64,000 nucleotides of DNA from Ginsengibacter sp963792025 (GCA_963792025.1 CAWBUS010000008.1:620001-684000); one strand, 5' to 3'; counted from the first letter of the stretch, positions 28,043 to 36,982 are shown. Made by a program: numbers and translations. The notes: generated from the sequence alone by a model not told the origin.

Positions 28043-29443
28043 ATGAAAAAAATACTTGTTTTGGGTTTTACCACCTCAATACTTTTTGCCATCACAGTTT
28101 TGTTCCCTTCACTTGCTTATGCGCAAAATAATAAAGCAGATACCAGCCGAAAACCTTTTATCACTCCCGTCGCAAAACCCTTTGGTGATATAGCAAGCGC
28201 AAAAATGGATAGCAAAGGTGGTAAATTAGTATCATCCGATAAGGGCCTGGAAGTTATTGTTCCCGAAAATGCATTGGATTCTGAAATAACCATTTCTATT
28301 CAATCATCCCACAATGACCTGAATGAAACAGATGAAGGCGCTTACCAATTGGAGCCTTCCGGCATACAATTCAAAAAAGCTGTGCAGCTTATCTTCCATT
28401 ATACTGATGGTAATGAAAATGCCGATTTAAAAAGCATAGGCTGGCAGGACGATAAAGGTCAATGGCATCGATTAAAAAAAGTTGTTACTGATACTATCCA
28501 AAAGATGGTTACCGGTTTAGCGCTTCACTTCAGCAATTGGGCAAGGTTCGATCAGCTTTATTTAAAACCAGTAAATGCCTCGGTGAAAGTTAACAAGACA
28601 GTACAACTTAGAGTATTTGAGTATTTGTCACCATTGAATGATGATGATGATTTAGCTCCGCCAACACCAATAGGTTCAGATGACGACCTGGCTGCCCCAA
28701 GTCAAATACTCCCATATTATACGTCTGACTGGGCGGTAAATGGAAATGTAAATGGAAGGCCTGAAGTAGGATTTGTTACAAGACAAAATGACCCTGAAAG
28801 CCCTGGAAGCCACGTTGCCATTTATAAGGCGCCTGCCACTGTACCCAACAATAATCCGGTTGCTGTCTCAGTACAAGTATATTCCAATAAGAAAACTAAA
28901 AAACTTTGGTTAACAAGCAATATTACCGTTATCGGCGGTAAATATCATTTCACTTATATCCACATTGATGAGGGTGATGGATGTTTTGCATTGGTTGATT
29001 CTTCAAGTTGTATTGTGAACCTGGATACCGAGAATCCTACCATTTCTAACATTATCAATTACCCACCCTGGTCTGACTGGCCAAATTGCAGCAGAGGCTG
29101 CAGGACTGAGTGGACCAACAAAGAAACGGTGAAAGGATTAGTAGAAATAAACGGATTGGCCAGTTCAGTGATTACGCCGCCCACTAACCGCAGCGGCGTT
29201 ACCAATATTCATATTTCATTAGTCCCCGCTATGGGAAGCACGGCCTCCGCCATTGACCATTGCAAAGACGGCGATCATACTATCCCCAGCCGATCCTTTC
29301 CGGCCGATCCGAAATACATCAATTTTGATATAATCGACCGTAACAATGTCACTATTCATTTTGGCGGAAAAAGCGGAACAAATGAATTAGTGGTTCAGGG
29401 GCACAATGAAAAAACCATGATTTACATGTACAGGGTGAATTGA
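28043..29443 (+). CDS. Exported ZU5-like domain protein (466 aa)
   Basis: Signal peptide ending LAYAQ. Residues about 50-115 fit a ZU5-type beta fold (SKGGKLVSSDKGLEVIVPENAL, then PSGIQFKKAVQLIFHY). Beta-rich regions follow, with an acidic NDDDDLAPP / SDDDLAAP repeat. The C-terminal part holds six Cys, which could form disulphides outside the cytoplasm. It is the last gene of the six-gene operon. No catalytic motif was seen. Confidence 0.7.
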   Translation: MKKILVLGFTTSILFAITVLFPSLAYAQNNKADTSRKPFITPVAKPFGDIASAKMDSKGGKLVSSDKGLEVIVPENALDSEITISIQSSHNDLNETDEGAYQLEPSGIQFKKAVQLIFHYTDGNENADLKSIGWQDDKGQWHRLKKVVTDTIQKMVTGLALHFSNWARFDQLYLKPVNASVKVNKTVQLRVFEYLSPLNDDDDLAPPTPIGSDDDLAAPSQILPYYTSDWAVNGNVNGRPEVGFVTRQNDPESPGSHVAIYKAPATVPNNNPVAVSVQVYSNKKTKKLWLTSNITVIGGKYHFTYIHIDEGDGCFALVDSSSCIVNLDTENPTISNIINYPPWSDWPNCSRGCRTEWTNKETVKGLVEINGLASSVITPPTNRSGVTNIHISLVPAMGSTASAIDHCKDGDHTIPSRSFPADPKYINFDIIDRNNVTIHFGGKSGTNELVVQGHNEKTMIYMYRVN

Positions 29444-29517
29444 ATAAGTTTTACTGAAACTAAGGCAATGAGGTAGACAGCAATTGGTCCGGAAGTTTTC
29501 GGAATAAAAAGATGCAC

Positions 29518-29605
29518 TCACCTTTTCAGGTGATTTTTGAAAATGCTGTTAGAATCACCGTTTCAGGCTATTGGCTGAAGCATGTAACTTATTTATTTTT
29601 GGATT
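29518..29605 (+). promoter_or_regulatory. Conserved upstream element, copy B
   Basis: TCACC-TTTTCA-GGTGA inverted repeat, then AGAATCAC, GTTTCAGG, ATTGGC and TTATTTTTGG, each at the same offset as in copy A at 20629-20715. It lies about 85 bases before the next start codon. The TTTTTGG end could serve as a Bacteroidota -33 box (inference). Confidence 0.65.
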
Positions 29606-29687
29606 GGATATTTAGTTGTTGAACCCTTCTCAAGTGGATCTATGAATAATCAAGTTTATCCAGTGAGATTTACAAAAAACAAATAAA

Positions 29688-30356
29688 ATGAGAAAGTTCG
29701 TCTATACCAGGTCGTTTGCTTTGCTTTTTTCGATAGGGCTGTCCACATTTTTGTTACATGCACAGACAAGAATTAAACAAGGGCCAAAATATGATACCAT
29801 CATTAGAAAACACATAACGAAGTCTTTTGGCAGGCCTGCAGCCAAAGCAGAAATCGTCTTGCCTGTTCCGGAATTTATCAACCAACCGTATTACTACGAT
29901 AGTGATCATAATGTCTTAATCAAATTGGAAAATGTGATGGCCCAATTAGATATTAAAAAGAAAACATTTGGCCTTAAAGGAGCAGACCAGGTATTAACTA
30001 TGGATGACCCATCTTCCAAAATCCGTTTTACAACAAAAAGGAACATTGATTTTTTTATCAAAACAAGTGGTGATGTGATTGATCTTACGTCCTATATCAA
30101 ACTCTACCAGTTTCTACCGGCAGATCAAAAAAGGGAAGTAACTATCAGCACAAAAGGCGGTGTATTGAATGATAAACAGGAAACAAAAGGAAAACAAATA
30201 AGCATAAGCGTAAAACCTGTTTCAAAAGACACCTACCAGGTACAATTTCCTGAACAATTAGCAGCCGGCGAATATGGTTTTGTGTGGGTGAAGAATATGG
30301 ACCTTAAAGAATTTACAGTTTTCGCCTTTGGTATCGACTGGAAGGCGAGCGATTAA
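29688..30356 (+). CDS. Secreted protein of unnamed PEF-PYY/FAFGID family (222 aa)
   Basis: Signal peptide ending LLHAQ. VPEFINQPYYYDSDHNVLIKLEN aligns with the N-terminus of the proteins at 31086 and 34401. The C-terminal LAAGEYGFVWVKN and FAFGIDW match their C-termini. It starts the second exported-protein operon, under copy B of the upstream element. No known domain is recognised. Confidence 0.7.
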   Translation: MRKFVYTRSFALLFSIGLSTFLLHAQTRIKQGPKYDTIIRKHITKSFGRPAAKAEIVLPVPEFINQPYYYDSDHNVLIKLENVMAQLDIKKKTFGLKGADQVLTMDDPSSKIRFTTKRNIDFFIKTSGDVIDLTSYIKLYQFLPADQKREVTISTKGGVLNDKQETKGKQISISVKPVSKDTYQVQFPEQLAAGEYGFVWVKNMDLKEFTVFAFGIDWKASD

Positions 30357-30417
30357 GATGAATCATTTTATTTTAAACATAACGATCACGACTATTCTAA
30401 AATTTTAAATTTTTTTT

Positions 30418-31083
30418 ATGAGAAAGCTTATTATTTATTTGTTGCTCACAACACCGGTATTTTGTTTTGCCCAGGGCTTAGGCATCGGGCTCAAAGCCGG
30501 GTACAATTTTGCAAACGTCACCAGCGCTTCTTCTATTAACAATAGCTCCCGTGCTGGCTTCATGGCGGGAATTTTCCTGGCGCCACAATCAAAGGGTATT
30601 ATTACATCACGCCACGAATTTATTTATTCAAGGCAGGGATATGATTTCGATAATGGTACAACAACAGGCAGTGTAAACCTGGATTATATCATCATACCTC
30701 AAATGTTGGGTATCAACATTACAAAATTTGTGCAGTTGCAGTTAGGCATGCAACTGGCTTATTTGCTTAATGCAAAAGCAGATAGTACCAGCAAAAGTGG
30801 CGGAAGTATGGGCAGCTATAGTTCGGTAATGAGTTACTATAATCCATTTGATTACGGATTTGGCGCAGGGGTGGAACTTCACCCGGTTTTGGGATTGCTT
30901 ATAGGAGCAAGGTATAATATCAGTCTTAATAAAATGTATAAAGGTGTTCAAACAGGACAGATGCCATCTTTTTCGAGTATTGATGCAAAAAATAATGTTG
31001 TACAGATTTTTGGAGGCTGGATCTTCGGAGGCAAGAAGAAATCTAACAAGCAACATCAATCTTCATCTCAACCCAATCAATAG
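30418..31083 (+). CDS. Outer-membrane beta-barrel protein (OMP_b-brl type)
   Basis: Signal peptide ending FCFAQ. Alternating beta strands follow (GLGIGLKAGYNFANV, FGAGVELHPVLGLLIGARYNISL), as in the eight-strand porin-like PF13568 proteins. A basic, Ser-rich tail follows the last strand. A truncated second copy lies at 34119-34374. The gene ends two bases before the next gene. It could anchor the secreted family proteins of this operon in the outer membrane (inference). Confidence 0.85.
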   Translation: MRKLIIYLLLTTPVFCFAQGLGIGLKAGYNFANVTSASSINNSSRAGFMAGIFLAPQSKGIITSRHEFIYSRQGYDFDNGTTTGSVNLDYIIIPQMLGINITKFVQLQLGMQLAYLLNAKADSTSKSGGSMGSYSSVMSYYNPFDYGFGAGVELHPVLGLLIGARYNISLNKMYKGVQTGQMPSFSSIDAKNNVVQIFGGWIFGGKKKSNKQHQSSSQPNQ

Positions 31084-31085
31084 TT

Positions 31086-31742
31086 ATGAAAAAGATATTT
31101 TTTTCGCTAATCTCTTTATTGGCAACATCAATAATTTATTCGCAAACTTATCCTGAACCAGAATTTACTAACGAGCCCTACTACCTGCAAAAAAATGACG
31201 GGGCATATAAACTCGTAAGGCTGGAAAAGGGTACTTCCACAATGGAGACAAAAACAAAATTGGGTGGCTTTGGCGGATCGGAAACAGAATATACAATGGA
31301 TGGCGGTAGTTCGCCAGTTCATATTAAGGCAGGTAGTAGTCCCTCGTTTATAGTTTCGACCGGTGCCGGCTCTTCAAACAGTACAGGATCCAATCATTCA
31401 GATTCTGTTATGCGGGCCAATGGAGTAGACCCAAGTTTGATGCAGCATGCAATGGGCGGCATGATGGATCCCGCATCCAGGTTTACGTTATATAAATCAG
31501 AGACGGGTGGCGGGCAAAGAATTATATTGATTCAAAAGAGTCATGCAGGGCCATTTGCAAGTAAAAAAGTAAAATCAAGCGATAAATATACTTTCAGCGT
31601 TAAACAAATCCGTGATGGTTATTGGGAATTAATTCCGGACAAAGCCCTTCCTCCCGGTGAATATGCATTTTCAGCATTAGATCCCACCGGCGGATCTGCC
31701 AGGGGTCCGGGCGTTTTGCTTTTTGCTTTTGGTGTTGATTAA
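31086..31742 (+). CDS. Secreted protein of unnamed PEF-PYY/FAFGID family (218 aa), copy 1
   Basis: Signal peptide ending IIYSQ. Characteristic blocks are PEPEFTNEPYYLQKND, GGFGGSETEYTMDG, FTLYKSETGGGQRIILI, LPPGEYAFSALDPTGG and the terminal FAFGVD. It is about 80 percent identical by eye to the 218-residue protein at 34401, and more distantly related to those at 29688 and 20741. It is the last gene of the three-gene operon. The function is unknown. Confidence 0.75.
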   Translation: MKKIFFSLISLLATSIIYSQTYPEPEFTNEPYYLQKNDGAYKLVRLEKGTSTMETKTKLGGFGGSETEYTMDGGSSPVHIKAGSSPSFIVSTGAGSSNSTGSNHSDSVMRANGVDPSLMQHAMGGMMDPASRFTLYKSETGGGQRIILIQKSHAGPFASKKVKSSDKYTFSVKQIRDGYWELIPDKALPPGEYAFSALDPTGGSARGPGVLLFAFGVD

Positions 31743-31937
31743 AATATTACCGGTATGATGCGTAAAAAAATCCATTACACTTTCTAGCTTAAAGGATGAT
31801 GTATTACTGAAGCGTATACCTTTTGATAGTTGCGAAATTTAATTTTATTATTTGTACGTAGTAACGGCGAGGCGTAATCGCAGTAATAAACTGAGATATT
31901 TTCAAAACTGTAGTCATTTTTTATGACCAGTTAAGCG

Positions 31938-33524
31938 CTATTTTTTAATAAAGCTTTGCACCGAACCGTCTGCAAATTTTATGATATAGCTCCCTTTAGC
32001 AAACCGTTGTACATCTATTTGTTGCTGGTTGCTGGTTATTAAAATATTTTGCATCAGTCTGCCATCAGCATTATATACTGAAGCAACCGTTTTGATTAAA
32101 TTGGTGCTGCCCGTGTTTATATTTAGTACCCGTGTTGCAGGGTTAGGATAAATGATAATACTTCCTGATGCGGCACTGTTTATCCATATAACCTGGCTGT
32201 AAGTAAACCTGCCATCAACATCCACCATTTTAAGGCGATAAAATAATTTGCCATTATAAATGCTATTATCATTAAAGATATAATTGTTATCACTACTTTT
32301 TCCCGCAGCTTGTATAGTGGCTATCTTTGCAAAGTTTACACCATCAGAGCTTCTTTCCAGGTCAAAAGACTTCGTATCCACCTCGTTTGCTGTTATCCAT
32401 TGCAATCTGTTGTATCCATCTTCTTTAATTCCGGAGAAACCTGTAAGCCGAAGTGGAAGCACCGTCGCATTCTTAAAATATAAAATATAGCCATCAGCTT
32501 TACCGGAAAACATATCTTTCTTGCCGTCACCGTCTATGTCTACAAAATATGGGCTGGTATAAGCCGGGGGATTTATACCATTAAATGGATCAGAAGAACC
32601 GGTTATCAAAGTAAAAACAGGCGCTAAGGCGGTGCCGGTATTTTTTTCATAATAAAAAGTACCCCTGCTTGATCCTACAACGGCATCCATATCTCCGTCA
32701 CCGTCTAAATCTGCAAAGGCTGGTACAGCATATGTTGCAAAGCCGGCTCCGTTAAAAGGGTTAGCTGAGCCGCTTTGCAAAGTAAAAACAGGCGCTGTAG
32801 CGGTGCCGGTATTTTCATAATAAAGAATGCTGGATGGAGCGCCGATAAAAGCATCCAGGTCTCCATCGCCATCTATGTCTACAAAAGAAGGAAGTGCATA
32901 AAATCCTACATCAAGGCCGTCGAATGGGTTGGCTGAGCCTGTCTGTAAAGTAAAAACTGGCGCAGTAGCCGTACCGGTATTTTTATAAAAGAAGATGGTG
33001 CCATCATAATCCCCTATAAAAAGATCCTGGTCGCCATCACCATCTATATCTGCAAATACAGGGTAAGAACCATATCCAACATCAATGCCATCTAAAGGAT
33101 TATTGACACCGGTTTCTAAAGTAAATACAGGCGTTGTAGCCGTGCCGGTATTTTTATAATAGGCTACGGTGCCGTCGTATTGGCCTACAAAAAGATCCTG
33201 GTCTCCATCGCCATCTATATCTACAAAAGTAGGGACAGACTCACTACTGACAGTAATTCCATTCACAGGATTAGCTGCACCAGTTTCCTGTACAAAGGTT
33301 TGAGCCGAAGCTGAATTACTAAAACACAATCCTGCAGCAATGCAAGCAGCAACCAAAGAAGATTTAACAGATATACCTAACTGTCTCGCGTACCTGCAAA
33401 GGCGATTCCATATTTGTGTTCTCTTTTGCTGTGTGTACGTGGCAAACTTTCCTGACTTTAAGCTCCTTTCGAGCCTTTCTAAAGTTTTATAGTAATTGTC
33501 CGCAGTGTAAAGTTTTGTATTCAC
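31938..33524 (-). CDS. FG-GAP/VCBS repeat protein with T9SS sorting domain
   Basis: 528 residues. Five repeats of about 57 residues each contain a calcium-loop motif (DIDGDGDQDLF) followed by YYKNTGTATxPVF. The C-terminal 75 residues are a Por-type sorting domain (IYPNPATRVLNIN to GSYIIKF), which directs export by the type IX system and surface attachment. The signal peptide is preceded by a basic 50-residue helical extension (YKTLERLERSLKSGK), which is unusual. It sits inside the duplicated OMP/TIGR03032 block. It is probably an adhesin or glycan-binding surface protein. Confidence 0.9.
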   Translation of the reverse strand: MNTKLYTADNYYKTLERLERSLKSGKFATYTQQKRTQIWNRLCRYARQLGISVKSSLVAACIAAGLCFSNSASAQTFVQETGAANPVNGITVSSESVPTFVDIDGDGDQDLFVGQYDGTVAYYKNTGTATTPVFTLETGVNNPLDGIDVGYGSYPVFADIDGDGDQDLFIGDYDGTIFFYKNTGTATAPVFTLQTGSANPFDGLDVGFYALPSFVDIDGDGDLDAFIGAPSSILYYENTGTATAPVFTLQSGSANPFNGAGFATYAVPAFADLDGDGDMDAVVGSSRGTFYYEKNTGTALAPVFTLITGSSDPFNGINPPAYTSPYFVDIDGDGKKDMFSGKADGYILYFKNATVLPLRLTGFSGIKEDGYNRLQWITANEVDTKSFDLERSSDGVNFAKIATIQAAGKSSDNNYIFNDNSIYNGKLFYRLKMVDVDGRFTYSQVIWINSAASGSIIIYPNPATRVLNINTGSTNLIKTVASVYNADGRLMQNILITSNQQQIDVQRFAKGSYIIKFADGSVQSFIKK

Positions 33525-33706
33525 GCTCTGAAGTTTAAATTAATATTATAGCTAAATGTAATTGATATAAATAGTTTTCTAAAAAAAAAGAATTCAGAGA
33601 GCGTCACTATTTGGTAATATTTTCAAGTAAGTCTCAAGGCCTACACGTAACCAATAAATATCTTTGCACTGCAGGTTGTTTGTGGGAAACTGCTTAACAA
33701 CTATTT

Positions 33707-34118
33707 TCAGACTTCACGGGCCCAAAAAGTTGCTTGCGGTGTATGCAATGCTAACCGATGTGTTGCTGCAGTATGATTTAAGATTCCTGGCCTTAATGCA
33801 TCGGGTATTATTTGAACATCGTATATTTCTTCTACACTTTGCTGGTAGCGTATATTACCCACATTTGCGCCTGTAGGCAGGTGTATTATTTCCACACCAC
33901 AATAAATGGCATCTTTGCTAATAGCAAGATCCCTGAATGTAGATGCATTTTGCCTCAGCTTTGAGAGTCCAATAAAAAGATAATCGCCGCGTTTTGCCAT
34001 TCCTCTTACAAAACCCTTTAGCCGTGTTATCACATCATATTTACCTGTGGCAATATCTATATTTATCAGTTGACCTGTAGCGGAAAGCAGGCAATAAAGC
34101 TGACCGTTAAACCAGCGG
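33707..34118 (-). pseudogene. TIGR03032 (DUF4915) protein, C-terminal fragment
   Basis: The C-terminal third of a TIGR03032 protein, nearly identical to the end of the intact gene at 35331 (GFVRGMAKRGDYLFIGLSKL, HLPTGANVGNIRYQQSV). Homology runs to about 34118 and then switches abruptly to the outer-membrane protein sequence on the other strand. The N-terminal two thirds and the promoter are gone. An in-frame Met at 34033 leaves a 108-residue open frame that is unlikely to be functional. Confidence 0.8.
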
Positions 34119-34374
34119 TAGTACCGGAAACTACAGTTCTGTTATGGGTTACTACAACCAATTTGATTATGGCTTTGGCGCCGGCGTTGAACTTCATCCC
34201 GTGCTGGGATTGCTTATTGGGGCACGGTACAATATCAGTCTTAATAATATGTATAAGGGAATTCAAACCGGACAGGTGCCTTCTTTTTCATCTGTAGATG
34301 CAAAGAATAATGTTGTGCAGATTTTTGCAGGCTGGATTTTTGGAAAAAAGAGCAACTCAAAAAAGAAAAATTAA
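34119..34374 (+). pseudogene. OMP beta-barrel, C-terminal fragment
   Basis: It encodes the last 76 or so residues of the outer-membrane barrel at 30418 (FDYGFGAGVELHPVLGLLIG, GIQTGQVPSFSSVDAKNN). It lacks the signal peptide and the first two thirds. The left edge meets the TIGR03032 fragment near 34115, so one deletion appears to have removed the 5' ends of both genes. Confidence 0.8.
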
Positions 34375-34400
34375 TCACCATCAGAGAATAATCAATAGTT

Positions 34401-35057
34401 ATGAAAAAGATATCTTTTTTAGTCATCTCCTTATTGACAGTATTAATAATTTATTCGCAAAATTATCCCGAACCGGAATTTACTAACGAGCCCTACTACC
34501 TGCAAAAAAATGATACGACCTATAAATTGCTAAGACTTGAAAAAAGTACATCCACAATGGAAACTAAAACCAAATTTGGTGGCTTTGGCGGATCGGAAAC
34601 AGAATATACAATGGATGGCAACAGGTCATCCGTTCGAATCAGGGAAGGTAGTGTTCCTTCCTTTATCGTTTCTACCGGAGCGGCGTCTTCAAAGGGAACG
34701 GGCTCCGATCATTCAGATTCAATGATGCGTGCGAATGGAGTAGATCCGGGTTTAATTCAACAGGCAATGGGTGGTATGATGGATCCGGCGACCAGGTATA
34801 CATTATACAAGTCAGAATCAGGCGGTGGCCAAAGAATCATATTGATTCAAAAAAGTCATGCAGGTCCTTTTGCAAGTAAAAAAGTAAAAGCGAGTGATAA
34901 GTTTACTTTCAGTGTTAAACAAATCCGTGCGGGTTATTGGGAATTAATTCCCGACAAAATGCTTCCCCCTGGTGAATATGTCTTTTCGGCGCTTGATCCC
35001 ACCGGGGGATCTGCAAGGGGTGTTGGCGCATTGCTGTTTGCTTTTGGAATTGATTAA
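34401..35057 (+). CDS. Secreted protein of unnamed PEF-PYY/FAFGID family (218 aa), copy 2
   Basis: Same length and blocks as the protein at 31086 (EPEFTNEPYYLQKND, GGFGGSETEYTMDG, LPPGEYVFSALDPTGG, FAFGID), and the frame is intact. Its original promoter and upstream barrel gene are deleted, so expression is uncertain. The open frame suggests that the deletion is recent or that selection continues. Confidence 0.65.
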   Translation: MKKISFLVISLLTVLIIYSQNYPEPEFTNEPYYLQKNDTTYKLLRLEKSTSTMETKTKFGGFGGSETEYTMDGNRSSVRIREGSVPSFIVSTGAASSKGTGSDHSDSMMRANGVDPGLIQQAMGGMMDPATRYTLYKSESGGGQRIILIQKSHAGPFASKKVKASDKFTFSVKQIRAGYWELIPDKMLPPGEYVFSALDPTGGSARGVGALLFAFGID

Positions 35058-35330
35058 GCCATTTCTTTTACTGGTCTTTGGCTGCGGCGGTCATTATTTA
35101 ATGGCAGCCCGCAACTAACGAAAAGGCACAAACGCACTAGTATTGCTAATTGTAACCCGGCAATTGCCAATCATCTTTTCTGCAACTTTATCCACACTAA
35201 TTTTTAAGGAAGCTTTGCGCCGAGCCCACATAATTATTAGTAGAGGAATTAAATTTTGGATTCAACGCAGTCGGTGCCGTTGTTGGTAAATTACGTATAC
35301 CGTAACTTATTTAAATAATTCTTTCTAAAA

Positions 35331-36398
35331 TTATTTTTCGGGTAAATCTGCCCAAAAGCCTGCATCCGGTGTATGGAGCGCCAAACGGTGTGTTGCAGTA
35401 GTGTGGTTTAAAATACCGGGTTTTAATACACCGGGTATCACCTGCACATCATATATTTCGTCTACGCTTTGCTGATAGCGGATGTTACCTACGTTGGCGC
35501 CTGTGGGCAAGTGTATTATTTCCACACCACAGTAAATAGCATCTTTACTGATGGCAAGATCCCTAAAGGTAGATGCATTTTGCCGCAACTTTGAGAGGCC
35601 AATAAAAAGATAGTCGCCTCGTTTTGCCATTCCCCTTACAAATCCTTTAAGCTGCGCAACAATCTCGTATTTGCCGTTGTTAATATCTATCTGTATTAAT
35701 TGGCCGGTAGCGGAAAGAAGGCAGTAGAGCTTATCGTTAAACCATCGGGGAGAATGTGGCATTGGAAGGGAATGAGCAATTACTTCATTATTGCTTATAT
35801 CCATGATGAGGCCATTTGTTTCGACACCGCTTCGCCAGCCCTTGGCAGTATTTGTTTGGCCAAACATGCTTACATATTTTGGCATTCCGTCCACCATAGC
35901 CATACCGTTCAAATGGCACAGGTCGCTACTTTCAAGTGACTTTATAAATGGAGGCTTCCATCGTGGTTCAAAACTGTAAGCAATGTCAATGGTAACAAGG
36001 CAGGAAAACAAAGTATTTACGGCCCATAGCCTGCCGTCCTTATCCCAGTCCATGTCGTGTAAATCAATGTTGCCTGTAAAATAGCTGGCTCTGGGCAGAT
36101 AGAAAGCATCATAAAAATTAGGTTTTACCGGATAGCCCGCCGCCAACCTCGGTGCGTTTGCAAATACAACCACTTCATCTTTCGTGGCAAGGGCCATAAT
36201 ATTTTGGTTGATTGCCATTCCCATAGGTTTATCGAAATCACGAGGTAATTGTCGCATGGCATTTGCCCCATCTGGCGAAAGAAAAATTAATTTTCCTGCC
36301 TGGTAAGTTGTAATGGCCAGAGAACAATTGAGTTGAATAAGAAGTTCTGCCACGTTAGGAGTATACGTGCAACTAAAGGGAGGCGCCGGGTTGGTCAT
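35331..36398 (-). CDS. TIGR03032 (DUF4915) family protein
   Basis: 355 residues without a signal peptide. It has the family's start (LAITTYQAGKLIFLS), HDMDWDKDGRLWAVNTLFSCL, LCHLNGMAM, and the repeat-like beta pattern of a propeller. The function of the family is not established. It is followed 45 bases upstream in transcription order by an APS kinase gene on the same strand, suggesting a link to sulfation (inference). A truncated copy lies at 33707-34118. Confidence 0.8.
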   Translation of the reverse strand: MTNPAPPFSCTYTPNVAELLIQLNCSLAITTYQAGKLIFLSPDGANAMRQLPRDFDKPMGMAINQNIMALATKDEVVVFANAPRLAAGYPVKPNFYDAFYLPRASYFTGNIDLHDMDWDKDGRLWAVNTLFSCLVTIDIAYSFEPRWKPPFIKSLESSDLCHLNGMAMVDGMPKYVSMFGQTNTAKGWRSGVETNGLIMDISNNEVIAHSLPMPHSPRWFNDKLYCLLSATGQLIQIDINNGKYEIVAQLKGFVRGMAKRGDYLFIGLSKLRQNASTFRDLAISKDAIYCGVEIIHLPTGANVGNIRYQQSVDEIYDVQVIPGVLKPGILNHTTATHRLALHTPDAGFWADLPEK

Positions 36399-36442
36399 TT
36401 GGTATAATGTATTTTACGCAAAAACAAATTTAACGAACAATA

Positions 36443-36982
36443 TTAAGAACCTTCATTGCCGATCGCCCGTATAATAAAATCAGTAAGAATTTTTGCAGAT
36501 TGTTCGGGTGTTTCATTTTGAGTTTGTATTATGAGATCCGGATGCACAGGCACTTCATAAGGATCGCTGATGCCCGTGAAATGTTTAATATGCTCAGAAT
36601 GATCTTCTGGTAAAAGCGCTCTTCGGTACAGGCCCTTAGGATCCCGCTGTTTAATTATATGTAACGGGCATTCAATAAATACCGTCCTGGTAAGAGGGCT
36701 TGATTTGCTCAGTGCTATGCGGGATTCCTCATAAGGATTGATAGCGCAAAGAATTGAAATAATTTCGTGCTTAGCCAACATTAAACCCACAAAACCAAGC
36801 CGGCGGATATTCTCCATGCGATCTGCTTTGGAAAAACCTAAGTCGCGGCAAAGATGTTGCCGGTAGTCGTCACCGTCCAGCAGCTCAACTTTGTAGCCCA
36901 AACTGGTAAGGTTTCTTTTGGTGAGAAGTGCAATAGAAGATTTACCTGCACCACTTAGTCCTGTCATTTGAATCAACAGCAT
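36443..36982 (-). CDS. cysC: Adenylylsulfate kinase (APS kinase)
   Basis: 179 residues, cytoplasmic. It transfers phosphate from ATP to APS to make PAPS, the donor for sulfation. The P-loop is GLSGAGKSS, followed by LLDGDDYRQHLCRDLGFSKADRMENIRRLG (DGD and the R/N substrate motif) and CPLHIIKQRDPKGLYRRA. No ATP sulfurylase genes (cysD/cysN) lie nearby in the window. Alone beside a TIGR03032 gene, it more likely supplies PAPS for sulfated glycans or lipids than for assimilation (inference). Confidence 0.9.
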   Translation of the reverse strand: MLLIQMTGLSGAGKSSIALLTKRNLTSLGYKVELLDGDDYRQHLCRDLGFSKADRMENIRRLGFVGLMLAKHEIISILCAINPYEESRIALSKSSPLTRTVFIECPLHIIKQRDPKGLYRRALLPEDHSEHIKHFTGISDPYEVPVHPDLIIQTQNETPEQSAKILTDFIIRAIGNEGS

